A DNA stretch of 64,000 bases from NCBI RefSeq assembly GCF_900102215.1, contig NZ_FNBG01000015.1:1-64000 (forward strand), written 5' to 3'. The notes below the pieces were generated by a model. It made no database searches. It had not been told where the DNA came from and was given only the letters and a program-made list of their open reading frames with translations. Position numbers and translations under genes: made by a program. This stretch comes from Fontibacillus panacisegetis. Lineage in GTDB: Bacteria > Bacillota > Bacilli > Paenibacillales > Paenibacillaceae. Of the stretch, positions 9,519 through 17,688 are shown piece by piece; positions within the stretch are counted from its first letter, which is position 1; every line of letters begins with the position of its first letter.

Positions 9519-10775
9519 ATGAAGGTTAATCTAGACAGAGTAATTAAAGACATTGAAACATTGGCTACCTTTACTGCAACACCAGGTAATGGAGTTACCC
9601 GGTCATCATATTCTTATGAAGATAAACTAGCAAAAGAATATTTGAAAAGTGAGATGGTAAAAGCCGGGTTAAACGTATGGGAGGATGGATTCTCCACATT
9701 ATTTGGACGTAGAGAAGGGACTCACCCTGAAGCACCCGTTGTTTTGATTGGCTCTCATTATGATTCTGTGGTAAATGGCGGGGCTTTTGATGGAGTAGCG
9801 GGGACTGTAGCGGCATTAGAAATCCTCAGGGTTTTCCATGAAAATAATATTGAAAATGAATATCCGATAGAAATTATCGCGATGAATGCTGAAGAAGGAG
9901 AAACATTTGGGCCAAGTACAGGAGTTTCAAATTCCCGGGCACTTGTCGGGACATTAACAAATAAAGAGCTAGATACCGTCAAAAATCGACAAGGTCTAAC
10001 CAAAAGAGAAGCGATGAGAGAGTATGGTCTGATTCCGGATTTAGAAAGTGCAAAAAGAAAAAAAGGGACGATTAAAAATTTTATCGAACTCCATATAGAA
10101 CAAGGACCTGTTCTTGATAATGAGAAAATAGATGTAGGTTTAGTCGAATACCTTCCTGGAATAGGACGTTACAAAGTGAAATTCCATGGAAAAGTAGCAG
10201 ACTCTACTGCACCGATGGAAACGAGGAAAGATGCATTGCTTGCTGCATCAAATTTTGCCATCGCTGTTAATCAAATTATTAAGTCACTAGGACCCGGGGT
10301 TACAGGAGCAGTTGGAGAAATGGAGATTTCACCTAACTCTCACCAATTTGTGCCGGATTACGTTCAAGCGAAAGTAGAAATCAGAACATTTGATGAAAAA
10401 GTCCTTCAAAACATTAATCTATACGATCGTTTATTGGCCGAATTAAAGGCGATCCAGGAAGAGACGAACGTTGAGGCAGAATTGATTGAAATGGCGCGCA
10501 TCGGCTATCCTAATCCAACTCCGCCTAGCATCATGTTAAAAGAAAATGTAGAAATTATGGAGAATATTTGTAAAAATTTAGGATATAAATATACAATCAT
10601 AAATAATGGGACAGGCCATGATGCAATGATTATGCCAGATCTGGCTCCCACTAATTTAATATACGTACCAAGTAAAGGCGGTATATCCCATCATCCCGAT
10701 GAATGGACAGATTATGAGGATCTAAAAAAAGGGATCGATGTAATGCTGCATTTAGTATTGGAAATATGTAAATAA
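9519..10775 (+). CDS. M20-family Zn amidohydrolase (allantoate / N-carbamoyl amino acid hydrolase type)
   Basis: 418 residues. ATG 9519 has AAAGGGACG upstream; an earlier in-frame start at 9462 has no site. The AllC/HyuC di-metal ligands are visible: GSHYDSV (His), GAFDGVAGT (Asp), NAEEGETFG (Glu), ELHIEQGPVLD (His) and SHHPDEW (His). Family members hydrolyse allantoate, ureidopropionate or N-carbamoyl amino acids. The divergent position opposite a PTS permease and nagB, with no nagA nearby, suggests it may remove an N-substituent from an imported amino-sugar derivative. That is inference; a purine or carbamoyl amino acid role is the default. Confidence 0.85.
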   Translation: MKVNLDRVIKDIETLATFTATPGNGVTRSSYSYEDKLAKEYLKSEMVKAGLNVWEDGFSTLFGRREGTHPEAPVVLIGSHYDSVVNGGAFDGVAGTVAALEILRVFHENNIENEYPIEIIAMNAEEGETFGPSTGVSNSRALVGTLTNKELDTVKNRQGLTKREAMREYGLIPDLESAKRKKGTIKNFIELHIEQGPVLDNEKIDVGLVEYLPGIGRYKVKFHGKVADSTAPMETRKDALLAASNFAIAVNQIIKSLGPGVTGAVGEMEISPNSHQFVPDYVQAKVEIRTFDEKVLQNINLYDRLLAELKAIQEETNVEAELIEMARIGYPNPTPPSIMLKENVEIMENICKNLGYKYTIINNGTGHDAMIMPDLAPTNLIYVPSKGGISHHPDEWTDYEDLKKGIDVMLHLVLEICK

Positions 10776-10805
10776 TGGCATGTTGATTTACGAGTGACAT
10801 CCATT

Positions 10806-10989
10806 GTCGCAAAATACAATATTTGTAGTAGAGTTCGGCTTTGTGAAATTGCCGTAGGTAACTCTCGATCATATTCGTTGTATAGATAAGCTTACGGCGG
10901 ATTAACTCCATAGTTATAAAAGAATTCCGAGACGCCGACCATAGATGATTTTTTATTAGGACAGCTGCACAACCGCAGTTGTCCTGCAA
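10806..10989 (-). pseudogene. IS256-family transposase remnant
   Basis: On the minus strand, ELIRRKLIYTTNMIESYLRQ matches the conserved C-terminal IRRxIYTTNAIES block of IS256/mutator transposases, and the preceding WSASRNSFITM resembles the region just before it. Both ends are missing and the frame stops early. Confidence 0.65.
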
Positions 10990-11134
10990 TATGGCTTATT
11001 TTTTGTTGGTGCAACAACATCTTTTTCTCTGTGATACCACCAGAAGTAATTCGTGCTGCAAGTCCTGTTGCCTGGCTTGCTCAGAAGCCAGCACGGAGAC
11101 CGTGTCAATTGTAGACCGAATGAAAGAATAGTAA

Positions 11135-11338
11135 CTAAAACCCTGCTGTAACTGACAAAATGACGTTCATGATGGTTTGTATGACCAGCATGATAAATAA
11201 GGCTTGTTTGGATAGTTGGTTATCTGCTTTATCAAAAAGATCGCTGGCTGTATATTTGCTCATTAGCCATATGCCTGGCATGCAAAGTGCGACTAAGATC
11301 AACGCTAAAATGAAAAGATACAAAACATTGCTCCCCAT
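11135..11338 (-). pseudogene. Truncated membrane protein N-terminus (possibly CPBP-type)
   Basis: A 67-residue frame beginning MGSNVLYLFILALILVALCM with a second hydrophobic segment (QALFIMLVIQTIMNVIL), then a stop. It looks like the first two helices of a larger membrane protein; the IWLMSKYTASDLFD segment is reminiscent of CPBP-type integral membrane proteases, but this is weak. There is no downstream continuation in frame. Confidence 0.35.
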
Positions 11339-11359
11339 CAAGTAATTTCTACTATAAAA

Positions 11360-12060
11360 GTTTATTTCATACTTAATCCACAAAGCACTTTGAATGGCTT
11401 GTCTGTAAATGCGTTTCGCACGACGATATGTCCGCCCGGGTCGCATGCCTTGATCGCATTGTCGATCAAATTGACGAACAGACTTTGCAGCAAGCAGACG
11501 TTTCCCCATATCACATCCAATTCACATACCCAAATGATATTAATTTTTTTCTCTCCATCTTTCTATGCAGTGTCTGCCTGACGACTTGAAAAAAGACGTA
11601 AGCTTTTTGTGTTTTCCACACAATATGATCATGTTTAAGATTGGTTTGCTCGAGCAATTGATGAGCCATCGTCTGCAGCCGCCGACTTTCCGACATGATG
11701 TAGCAAATGCGGACAGTCTGTCATCCTCCGTGAGGGTGGCCTTCTGCAAATATTTTGCATACCAATGTATAGCAGTCATCGGTTTACGGAGTTCATGAGC
11801 GAAATTATCGATAAACTGCTGTTTTTTTTCAGCACTTTGAATTAACTCCATCATTTGACGCTGGATTTCATCCGCCATATGGTTGAAGCTTCGCGCCATT
11901 TTGGACAACTCGTCATGTCCATATACCGGCAGTCTTGTCTGATAGGGTCATCGGCGATTTCGATCCTGAGCAGGAAACGGTTGTTGTCAATTTTGACCAT
12001 GCCGATCACATCTAGACCGCGAACGACGATATCGCAAATGAGGGGCATACGTAAATCAAC
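11360..12060 (-). pseudogene. Sensor histidine kinase remnant, multiple frameshifts
   Basis: On the minus strand a HAMP-like end (SKMARSFNHMADEIQRQM) runs into the phosphoacceptor region (QFIDNFAHELRKPMTAIHWY, where HELRxP is the H box). After a frame change come helix-two sequence and, in a third frame, the ATP-binding N box (LFVNLIDNAIKACDPGGHI). N-terminal sensor fragments extend to about 12060. The catalytic domain is cut off near 11360, so the gene is dead. Confidence 0.75.
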
Positions 12061-12190
12061 TGTCCATCAAAACGTTTTTTTTACAGTGAATTGAATATCT
12101 TAAAGGTTTCCGTACAGGATAAACTATGGCAGAGGAACAGCCATCTTCCTAATACCATCCCTACACAATTGAAAAAGTTATTCTGAATTA

Positions 12191-12225
12191 TTGACAATTG
12201 ACTCTAAGTCACTTATAATTGACTC
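12191..12225 (+). promoter_or_regulatory. Consensus sigma-A promoter with direct repeats, upstream of the SDR operon
   Basis: TTGACA (12191-12196) and TATAAT (12214-12219) are separated by exactly 17 bases, a perfect consensus promoter. AATTGACTC occurs twice (12196-12204 and 12217-12225), 21 bases or two helical turns apart, overlapping the promoter. This is a plausible operator for the TetR-type protein encoded two genes downstream. Confidence 0.75.
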
Positions 12226-12260
12226 ATAATCAAATAAGAATAAATGTGGAGGTTTTATTC

Positions 12261-13079
12261 ATGAGTCAAAAAGTTGTATTAATTACAGGGGCATCTTCGG
12301 GTATCGGTAAGGAGGCGGCCATTGAGCTGAAAAACAAAGGTTTTACGGTTTATGCGGCTGCACGACGCATCGACAAAATGCAGGATCTTGCGACAAAAGG
12401 CATTCGTCCCATTTCCTTGGATGTCACCAATGACGAATCCATGATTCAGGCCGTCAATGAGATTCTTAAAAAGGAAGGAAAAATTGACATCCTGGTTAAT
12501 AACGCAGGCTATGGCTCATATGGAGCGGTCGAGGATATTCCTATGGAAGAGGCTCGGCGCCAGATGGAAGTGAATGTCTTCGGGCTGGCGAGACTGATAC
12601 AGCTTGTGGTGCCGAGCATGCGTAAAAACAAATTCGGCAAAATTGTTAATGTCTCCTCAATGGGCGGTAAGATTTGGACCAATTTTGGCGGATGGTATCA
12701 TGCAACCAAATTTGCAGTAGAAGGTCTTTCGGATTGCCTTCGACTGGAATTGGAACCGTTTGGTATTGATGTCATTGTTGTGGAGCCAGGCGGAATTAAA
12801 ACGGACTGGGGAATCATTGCCGCGGAAAATCTGAAAAAGGTATCGGCAAAAGGACCGTATGCTCAGGCTGCAAACAAAGCGGCCGAGGGAATGGTCAAAA
12901 ATTATACAGGTAATCAATTATCAAAACCGGAGTTGATTGCACGCACCATCGGCAAAGCGGTAACCGTAAAAAGACCAAAAACGCGTTATCTGGTCGGTTT
13001 TATGGCCAAACCGATGGTATTTATGAAAACAGTCTTTGGAGATCGTGCTTACGACAGAATCATCAAAAGGTTCGGCTAA
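12261..13079 (+). CDS. SDR-family oxidoreductase
   Basis: 272 residues. ATG 12261 follows GGAGG. A classical short-chain dehydrogenase: cofactor loop TGASSGIGKEA (about 9-19), VNNAGYGSYG (NNAG motif), and a catalytic YHATK (Tyr/Lys) preceded by the Ser in NVSSMGG. The ARRIDKM segment after the second strand suggests NADP(H) preference. It is first in a three-gene unit with a small unknown protein and a TetR regulator. The substrate is unknown. Confidence 0.87.
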   Translation: MSQKVVLITGASSGIGKEAAIELKNKGFTVYAAARRIDKMQDLATKGIRPISLDVTNDESMIQAVNEILKKEGKIDILVNNAGYGSYGAVEDIPMEEARRQMEVNVFGLARLIQLVVPSMRKNKFGKIVNVSSMGGKIWTNFGGWYHATKFAVEGLSDCLRLELEPFGIDVIVVEPGGIKTDWGIIAAENLKKVSAKGPYAQAANKAAEGMVKNYTGNQLSKPELIARTIGKAVTVKRPKTRYLVGFMAKPMVFMKTVFGDRAYDRIIKRFG

Positions 13080-13115
13080 GCAAACAATACAATCATTTTG
13101 AAAAGGGTGAATAAT

Positions 13116-13511
13116 ATGGCTAAGTTTGATCCTCTTCTGCCGAAAACAACCACTTACTGGAAAGTGGACGGCATTTTCTTTATCAAGCATACGAATTTTT
13201 TTGTAACCATGGAGGAAGCTTACGCCATTGGGGAATTGCTTAAGGAAGCTCATCGTGACAAGGAAACGGATGCCATCGTCATAGATAATCGTGAGGCAAA
13301 AGGAGCTTGGACACAGGAGGTTAATAAAGTATGGATCGAGGTAGCGATGGAAGTCAGCAATGAAATCCCGAAAAAAGTCGCTACGCTAACAAGTGATGTT
13401 GTTGCTGCCATGCAGATTAACCGGCTATCCCGAAGCAATGGAACAGATAAAATGTCCAAAGCGTTTTGCAGCGATTTCGACGAATCGGTTAGGGCCTTCT
13501 TGAAAGAATAA
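13116..13511 (+). CDS. Hypothetical protein, STAS/SpoIIAA-like in size and pattern
   Basis: 131 residues, with ATG 13116 preceded by AAAGGGTG. A soluble alpha/beta pattern is visible: TYWKVDGIFFIKHTNFFVT, then a helix, then TDAIVIDNREAKGAW, then KVATLTSDVVAAMQINRLS. This layout resembles the SpoIIAA-like/STAS fold found beside SDR and TetR genes, but no diagnostic motif was seen. It lies 36 bases after the SDR gene and is probably cotranscribed. The function is unknown. Confidence 0.65.
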   Translation: MAKFDPLLPKTTTYWKVDGIFFIKHTNFFVTMEEAYAIGELLKEAHRDKETDAIVIDNREAKGAWTQEVNKVWIEVAMEVSNEIPKKVATLTSDVVAAMQINRLSRSNGTDKMSKAFCSDFDESVRAFLKE

Positions 13512-13586
13512 AGAAAGGAAGGCGGTTTTATTTTTGACTCCAGATCGATTAGGTCTTAAAATAAATCGAATGGGGTGATAAATACT

Positions 13587-14264
13587 ATGGCAAAACGTGC
13601 AATGACTCCCGAAGCAAAGGCCTTAAAGGCAAAGGCTATTCTGGATAAAGCGGCTGAAATGTTTCTTTCATCAGAGTACGAAAAAATAAAGATGTCCGAT
13701 ATAGCCAAGCAGATGGGCATGTCAAACGGGATTCTGTTTGTGTACTTTAAAACAAAAGAAGCATTGTTTTTTAGCCTGCTGTGCCGGGAGTATGAGAAGC
13801 GGCTCGCACGTCTGGCGGAGATGGCAAAGGAAATACCTGTGCAGAATTTCGATGACTTCAAAAATCTCGTAATGAATGAGCTGATGGAACTCGTCGACCA
13901 TAATCCCCTTTACGTCAGGCTGGAATCTATGCGCACAGCGGTTTTCGAGAAGAATGTGGACCCGGAAACCATGCTGAACCATAAAATCAATCTGTACAAA
14001 TTGTTGTCAGAGCTAGTGGCCATCATTTGCGCTTCACACGCATTAACCCAAGAGGATGTGATGGAGATTCTCCAAGCAGAGGCTTCCATCATAACCGGCT
14101 GTAAATTATCAGCCACCTTGCCCGAGGAAGTTATTGATATCATCGAGAAAAATGGTCTGGATGGACTTCAACGTAATTTTAAGGAAGATGTTCGGAAAAC
14201 GGTGAATTGTTATCTGGACGGATATTATAAGAATCATATCGTCACTCGTAAGGATAATAGATGA
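13587..14264 (+). CDS. TetR/AcrR-family transcriptional regulator
   Basis: 225 residues. ATG 13587 is chosen, with GGGGTGAT upstream. The N-terminal HTH (about 18-60) reads ILDKAAEMFLSSEYEKIKMS followed by DIAKQMGMSNGILFVYFKTKEALFF, the standard TetR_N signature. The C-terminal ligand domain is divergent. It is the third gene after the SDR promoter and likely acts as an autoregulator of the unit. The inducer is unknown. Confidence 0.87.
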   Translation: MAKRAMTPEAKALKAKAILDKAAEMFLSSEYEKIKMSDIAKQMGMSNGILFVYFKTKEALFFSLLCREYEKRLARLAEMAKEIPVQNFDDFKNLVMNELMELVDHNPLYVRLESMRTAVFEKNVDPETMLNHKINLYKLLSELVAIICASHALTQEDVMEILQAEASIITGCKLSATLPEEVIDIIEKNGLDGLQRNFKEDVRKTVNCYLDGYYKNHIVTRKDNR

Positions 14265-14599
14265 CTGGAAAAAGAAGCCGGTGCTTGAGTTCGTGTTCCA
14301 TTTTAGAAACACTTGTTTTAATCCAAAGAAACATAAAAATAGTGCCATCTGAGCCTAATATAACTATAAGGGTTTGATATATTTCAGGGCATATTCAGAA
14401 AAAATATCAGTGTTTGACAAAAAAAGTATGACACTGGAAGATGATTTTGAGGAATATTATTAGTCAAAACGACTAAAGGGTACTTTCTGGATAACAGATG
14501 TACAACTTGTCCCGTATCGTTAGGTTCTTCCTTTATTTTGTTAAGCACTGATTTTGTTTTTTTGGCGATTCGCTCCCCGCGCCGGGTTCCCCCACAATC

Positions 14600-14825
14600 A
14601 TCCCCATCCCCCGAGTCTGCTTCGGGTAGCTTAGACATATGCGTGTAATACATATCAATATAATCGGTTCTTAAGCGTTTAAGGCTTAAGTCTTCTTTAT
14701 TCTTAAATCCTCCGCCTGGATAAGTCGGCTTGGCACCTGCTTTGGTTGCGAGAATGACTTAGGAACGGTTGCCCCGCTCGTGCATCCAATGATCTAGTAA
14801 GGTCTCACTTTTCCCACCTACACAC
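14600..14825 (-). pseudogene. Aldo/keto reductase remnant
   Basis: On the minus strand, GKSETLLDHWMHERGNRS, a stop, VILATKAGAKPTYPGGGFKN, then LKRLRTDYIDMYYTHM: these are recognisable pieces of a YdhF/IolS-type aldo/keto reductase. There is an in-frame TAA, an internal deletion between GGFKN and SLKRLR, and no remaining N- or C-terminal region. The rest of 14265-15150 shows no gene. Confidence 0.7.
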
Positions 14826-15150
14826 CCCTCATTCCATAAAGCATAATGCAATAGGACTAACTTGAATACCTGAGCTACCTAATAATGTATGATTCATGGC
14901 CCCTCCTAATAATTATTATTGCGGCTCTTTAGTAGCTACTTGGGTCTCCCAGGAGTCAGATTAGCGAATAGCTGCATATCGGCAATTGACATGCCAGTAT
15001 CCCGAAGGTGTGCTCAAAGTCAATATAGTTGAAAAAGGAGTTATAAATATTACTGCTTAAGTGGGGACATTTCTATAAAATGTAAGGACAAATGGTTTGA
15101 TAAAGAAAATATGATAGGAATAATTAAGGTATTAGGTAGGAGGTGAATGC

Positions 15151-16092
15151 ATGGGACAGGATATCATTTTGAAGGTATTAAATGTAACAAAAGAGTATAA
15201 AGGACAGACGGTACTAAATGACATATCCTTAACCATTCATCGTGGCGAAATCTTTGGTTTAATAGGTGAAAATGGTGCAGGGAAAACGACGTTAATGAAG
15301 ATTATTGCCGGGAGCAGCCGAGCGACAGAAGGTAAAATTGCTATTTTGGGAGAGAACCAGAATACTCAAAACAGCCGGAAGGAAATGGGGGTCATAATTG
15401 AACATCCGGCATGTTACGGTGATATGTCTGCTATTGATAATCTGGAAATTATTCGGTTAGCAAAAAAAATCCCGGATAAATCACTAGTACGAGAAACGTT
15501 AAAAATAGTAGGCTTGGACGATGTTCGTTCAAAAAAGGTGAATAAGTTTTCTTTGGGTATGCGACAACGTCTCGGTCTTGCAATGGCTCTGATAGGTTCA
15601 CCACAATTTTTAATACTAGACGAACCAATAAATGGTCTTGATCCGAATGGTATCATCGATATGAGAAATTTGATCAAAAAGTTGAATCAGGACAGGGGTA
15701 TAACTTTTCTAATATCCAGTCATATATTGACAGAACTACATCTGGTTGCAACCCGCTATGGCATTTTACATGAGGGCAGTTTAATTGCTCTGCATTCTGC
15801 TCAAGAAATGGAGCATCAGTGCAGACCGTCCATAAAGATCAAGCATGATGAGAATGTGGAGGATGTTGTTAGTTTTTTGCGGGACAAGGGGGTTACTCAA
15901 ATATCGTTAGAGGGCAATGACATAATAATAAGAGATACCGCAAACGTTCCAAAAGAGCTCCTATCCATGCTAGTAAAAACAAATTATCGAATTACAGAGT
16001 ATTTTTATCAACAGGAGACACTCGAAGACTATTTTGTTCGTCTAACCCGGACCAGTTTGGGGGATCAGAATGTACAAAGTAGAGCTGTATAA
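15151..16092 (+). CDS. ABC transporter ATP-binding protein (lantibiotic/bacitracin-immunity type)
   Basis: 313 residues. ATG 15151 follows AGGAGGTG. Walker A is GENGAGKT (39-46), the signature is FSLGMRQRLGLA, and Walker B is FLILDEPINGLDP. The N-terminal NVTKEYKGQTVLNDISLTI and the short C-terminal extension are typical of BcrA/SpaF-like ATPases that expel membrane-active peptides. It overlaps the following permease gene by 23 bases. No two-component system is adjacent; substrate inferred only from family. Confidence 0.87.
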   Translation: MGQDIILKVLNVTKEYKGQTVLNDISLTIHRGEIFGLIGENGAGKTTLMKIIAGSSRATEGKIAILGENQNTQNSRKEMGVIIEHPACYGDMSAIDNLEIIRLAKKIPDKSLVRETLKIVGLDDVRSKKVNKFSLGMRQRLGLAMALIGSPQFLILDEPINGLDPNGIIDMRNLIKKLNQDRGITFLISSHILTELHLVATRYGILHEGSLIALHSAQEMEHQCRPSIKIKHDENVEDVVSFLRDKGVTQISLEGNDIIIRDTANVPKELLSMLVKTNYRITEYFYQQETLEDYFVRLTRTSLGDQNVQSRAV

Positions 16093-16762
16093 AATTTCGC
16101 ATTCGCCAAATTTATTGTATCTTATGCTCGTGGTCATACCTGTTTCACTATTTTTGGGTGTGTCTATATCAGTTCAGATGAATATTAGTGAACCGGATAA
16201 CCTTCTCAATATTGCTTTTTTAAGTTCATCAGCAGTATTGATGCTTTACATTACTATATTTGCAAGCCTCTATGTAAATCGTGATTACAGTTCAAATAAT
16301 TACAGAGTGCTTATAGGATGTGGATTGAGTCGGTTTAAAATAATCACGACTAAATATGTGATTTTCTGGTTAGTTAGTTCTGTAATAATCAGCATTCATG
16401 CGGCTATAACTATGGCAATACCTATTTTTCTTAATAAGGTATCTATACACATGGAGAATATCCAAACCATTACGCTTTATTATTTGATCTATACATCGAT
16501 CATATCTGTTGTCTTTTTTTTATCAATTATTGGTAAAACATTAATAAAATCTATTATGATTAATTTGGCTTTTATTATATTGTCGAGTATAGCAGTTTCA
16601 GCATTAAGCTCAACGAATTTTACACCCGTTATTCCTTTGCAATCCTTACAAGTCATCTCAAGTATTCAGGGAGATAAACACATAGCAATTATCAGCAGCC
16701 TATTGTATATTTTATCTACCTATATTGCATCTTGTCTTGTCTTTTTTAAGCAAGAGTTATAG
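16070..16762 (+). CDS. ABC transporter permease, partner of the preceding ATPase
   Basis: 230 residues with six predicted membrane helices. It starts at ATG 16070 (MYKVELYKISHSPNLLYLML) within the end of the ATPase gene, with GGGGGATC upstream. The size and layout match ABC-2/lantibiotic-type permeases such as BcrB. Translational coupling indicates a two-gene export or immunity pump. Confidence 0.82.
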   Translation: MYKVELYKISHSPNLLYLMLVVIPVSLFLGVSISVQMNISEPDNLLNIAFLSSSAVLMLYITIFASLYVNRDYSSNNYRVLIGCGLSRFKIITTKYVIFWLVSSVIISIHAAITMAIPIFLNKVSIHMENIQTITLYYLIYTSIISVVFFLSIIGKTLIKSIMINLAFIILSSIAVSALSSTNFTPVIPLQSLQVISSIQGDKHIAIISSLLYILSTYIASCLVFFKQEL

Positions 16763-16783
16763 TTTTTGTCATCACGCTAACCA

Positions 16784-16812
16784 CCGTGGAGGTTCAAGTC
16801 CTCTCGACCGCA
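16784..16812 (+). pseudogene. tRNA-Leu 3'-end fragment
   Basis: The sequence CCGTGGAGGTTCAAGTCCTC and the following TCGACCGCA forms a T-arm (GGAGG, TTCAAGT, CCTCT) plus the 3' acceptor strand and discriminator A of a Bacillota tRNA-Leu. The anticodon and 5' half are absent and GTG replaces CCA. It is probably the scar of a tRNA-directed integration event. Confidence 0.65.
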
Positions 16813-16822
16813 GTGTTTTAAA

Positions 16823-16932
16823 GAGACTGTCCCAAAAAGTAATTTTGGAAAACCTTCAGAAACAAATTAGATGACATGTGAACAGAAACCAGGGAGCTAA
16901 GCGGCTTATTCGCGCTTAGCCCCCTGGTTTTT
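16823..16932 (+). mobile_element. IS1182-like insertion sequence scar
   Basis: GAGACTGTCCCAAAAAGT (16823-16840) is an IS1182-like terminal repeat. It is followed by a strong hairpin, AAACCAGGG(A)GCTAAGCG pairing with CGCTTAGC(CC)CCTGGTTT at 16886-16930, like the hairpin at the end of the other copy. No transposase remains between them. Confidence 0.55.
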
Positions 16933-17060
16933 GGCGTCTACCGCCTTCAGCGATTCGCAGGCGTATCTGGCCAGTCGGTCGCGTCTTTGCAGGGATCGTA
17001 GAAAGCATCGGATCTAAGGTCGAATGGTTGGGCTGAGAATATGAAAGCGTTAAAAAATAT

Positions 17061-17073
17061 TGAAACGTTTTCA
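17061..17073. promoter_or_regulatory. cre-like site (CcpA/LacI type)
   Basis: TGAAACGTTTTCA matches the catabolite-responsive element consensus WTGNAANCGNWNNCA closely. It lies just before the LacI remnant and may be that gene's original operator. Confidence 0.55.
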
Positions 17074-17125
17074 TTTTTGCGCTACCATGTGTACCATAAG
17101 AGAGTTAAGTGGGGGGGCCATTACC

Positions 17126-17305
17126 GATATGTTCGCAGCCAAATATATAGAAAGAGCGGGCAGGCGTGGAATTCGCGTTCCTGGTGATGTAAAGGTCATT
17201 GGATGCGATGGGATTCAGGAACATCCTTATTTCCATCTGATACTGTCTACGATCAGGCAACCCGTAGAGGATATGGCACATATGACGATAAGGCTGCTTT
17301 ACTAA
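17126..17305 (+). pseudogene. LacI-family regulator, C-terminal remnant
   Basis: DMFAAKYIERAGRRGIRVPG followed by DVKVIGCDGIQEHPYFHLIL and STIRQPVEDMA matches the end of the LacI/GalR effector domain (IPxDVxVIGxDxI, then TTIRQPxxxMG). The DNA-binding domain and most of the core are missing, and the frame ends about 15-20 residues early. Confidence 0.72.
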
Positions 17306-17462
17306 AAGATCGAAAGGCGAAACGTTGGATCATGAAGTTTATCGTCTTCCGGTGTTATTTAGACAAGGTGAAACTACTTGTTTATCTTCAATGAGCTAAG
17401 GAAAACATCAGTTGTGAAGTATGTTCATCAAGTTATTTATCGGAGGATTTTTTAATGTCAGT

Positions 17463-17580
17463 TGGAAACGTTTCAAAATGACATAATCTTACCGACTGCC
17501 AGTCGTTTTCAGGCGGGGTGAGACAACATGAGCTATTACTGAGAGAGAGGTTGTTTCGAGTAAAAGTGGAAACGTTTCAC
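17463..17580 (+). promoter_or_regulatory. Two LacI/CcpA-type operators upstream of the fructan locus
   Basis: TGGAAACGTTTCAA (17463-17476) and GTGGAAACGTTTCAC (17566-17580) share the perfect palindromic core GAAACGTTTC, with centres 104 bases apart. They lie 109-226 bases before the sensor-kinase gene. They suit catabolite repression by CcpA or control by the lost LacI-type protein. Confidence 0.7.
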
Positions 17581-17688
17581 TCTATTGGAGAGAGCTCCCT
17601 GAAAGTGTATGAAGATGCTTCCCACCACAAAAGCATAATGGCTGAAAGTTTGGCGGGACTGAGAAGATCAAGGTAAAGGAATGGAGCT

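Noticed and set aside
14384-14653. 89-residue minus-strand frame
   Set aside because: Its start is the tail of the aldo/keto reductase relic (TDYIDMYYTHM) and the rest is low-complexity; not an independent gene.
16773-16814. Intact tRNA gene
   Set aside because: Only the T-arm and 3' acceptor strand are present; there is no anticodon or D-arm upstream.
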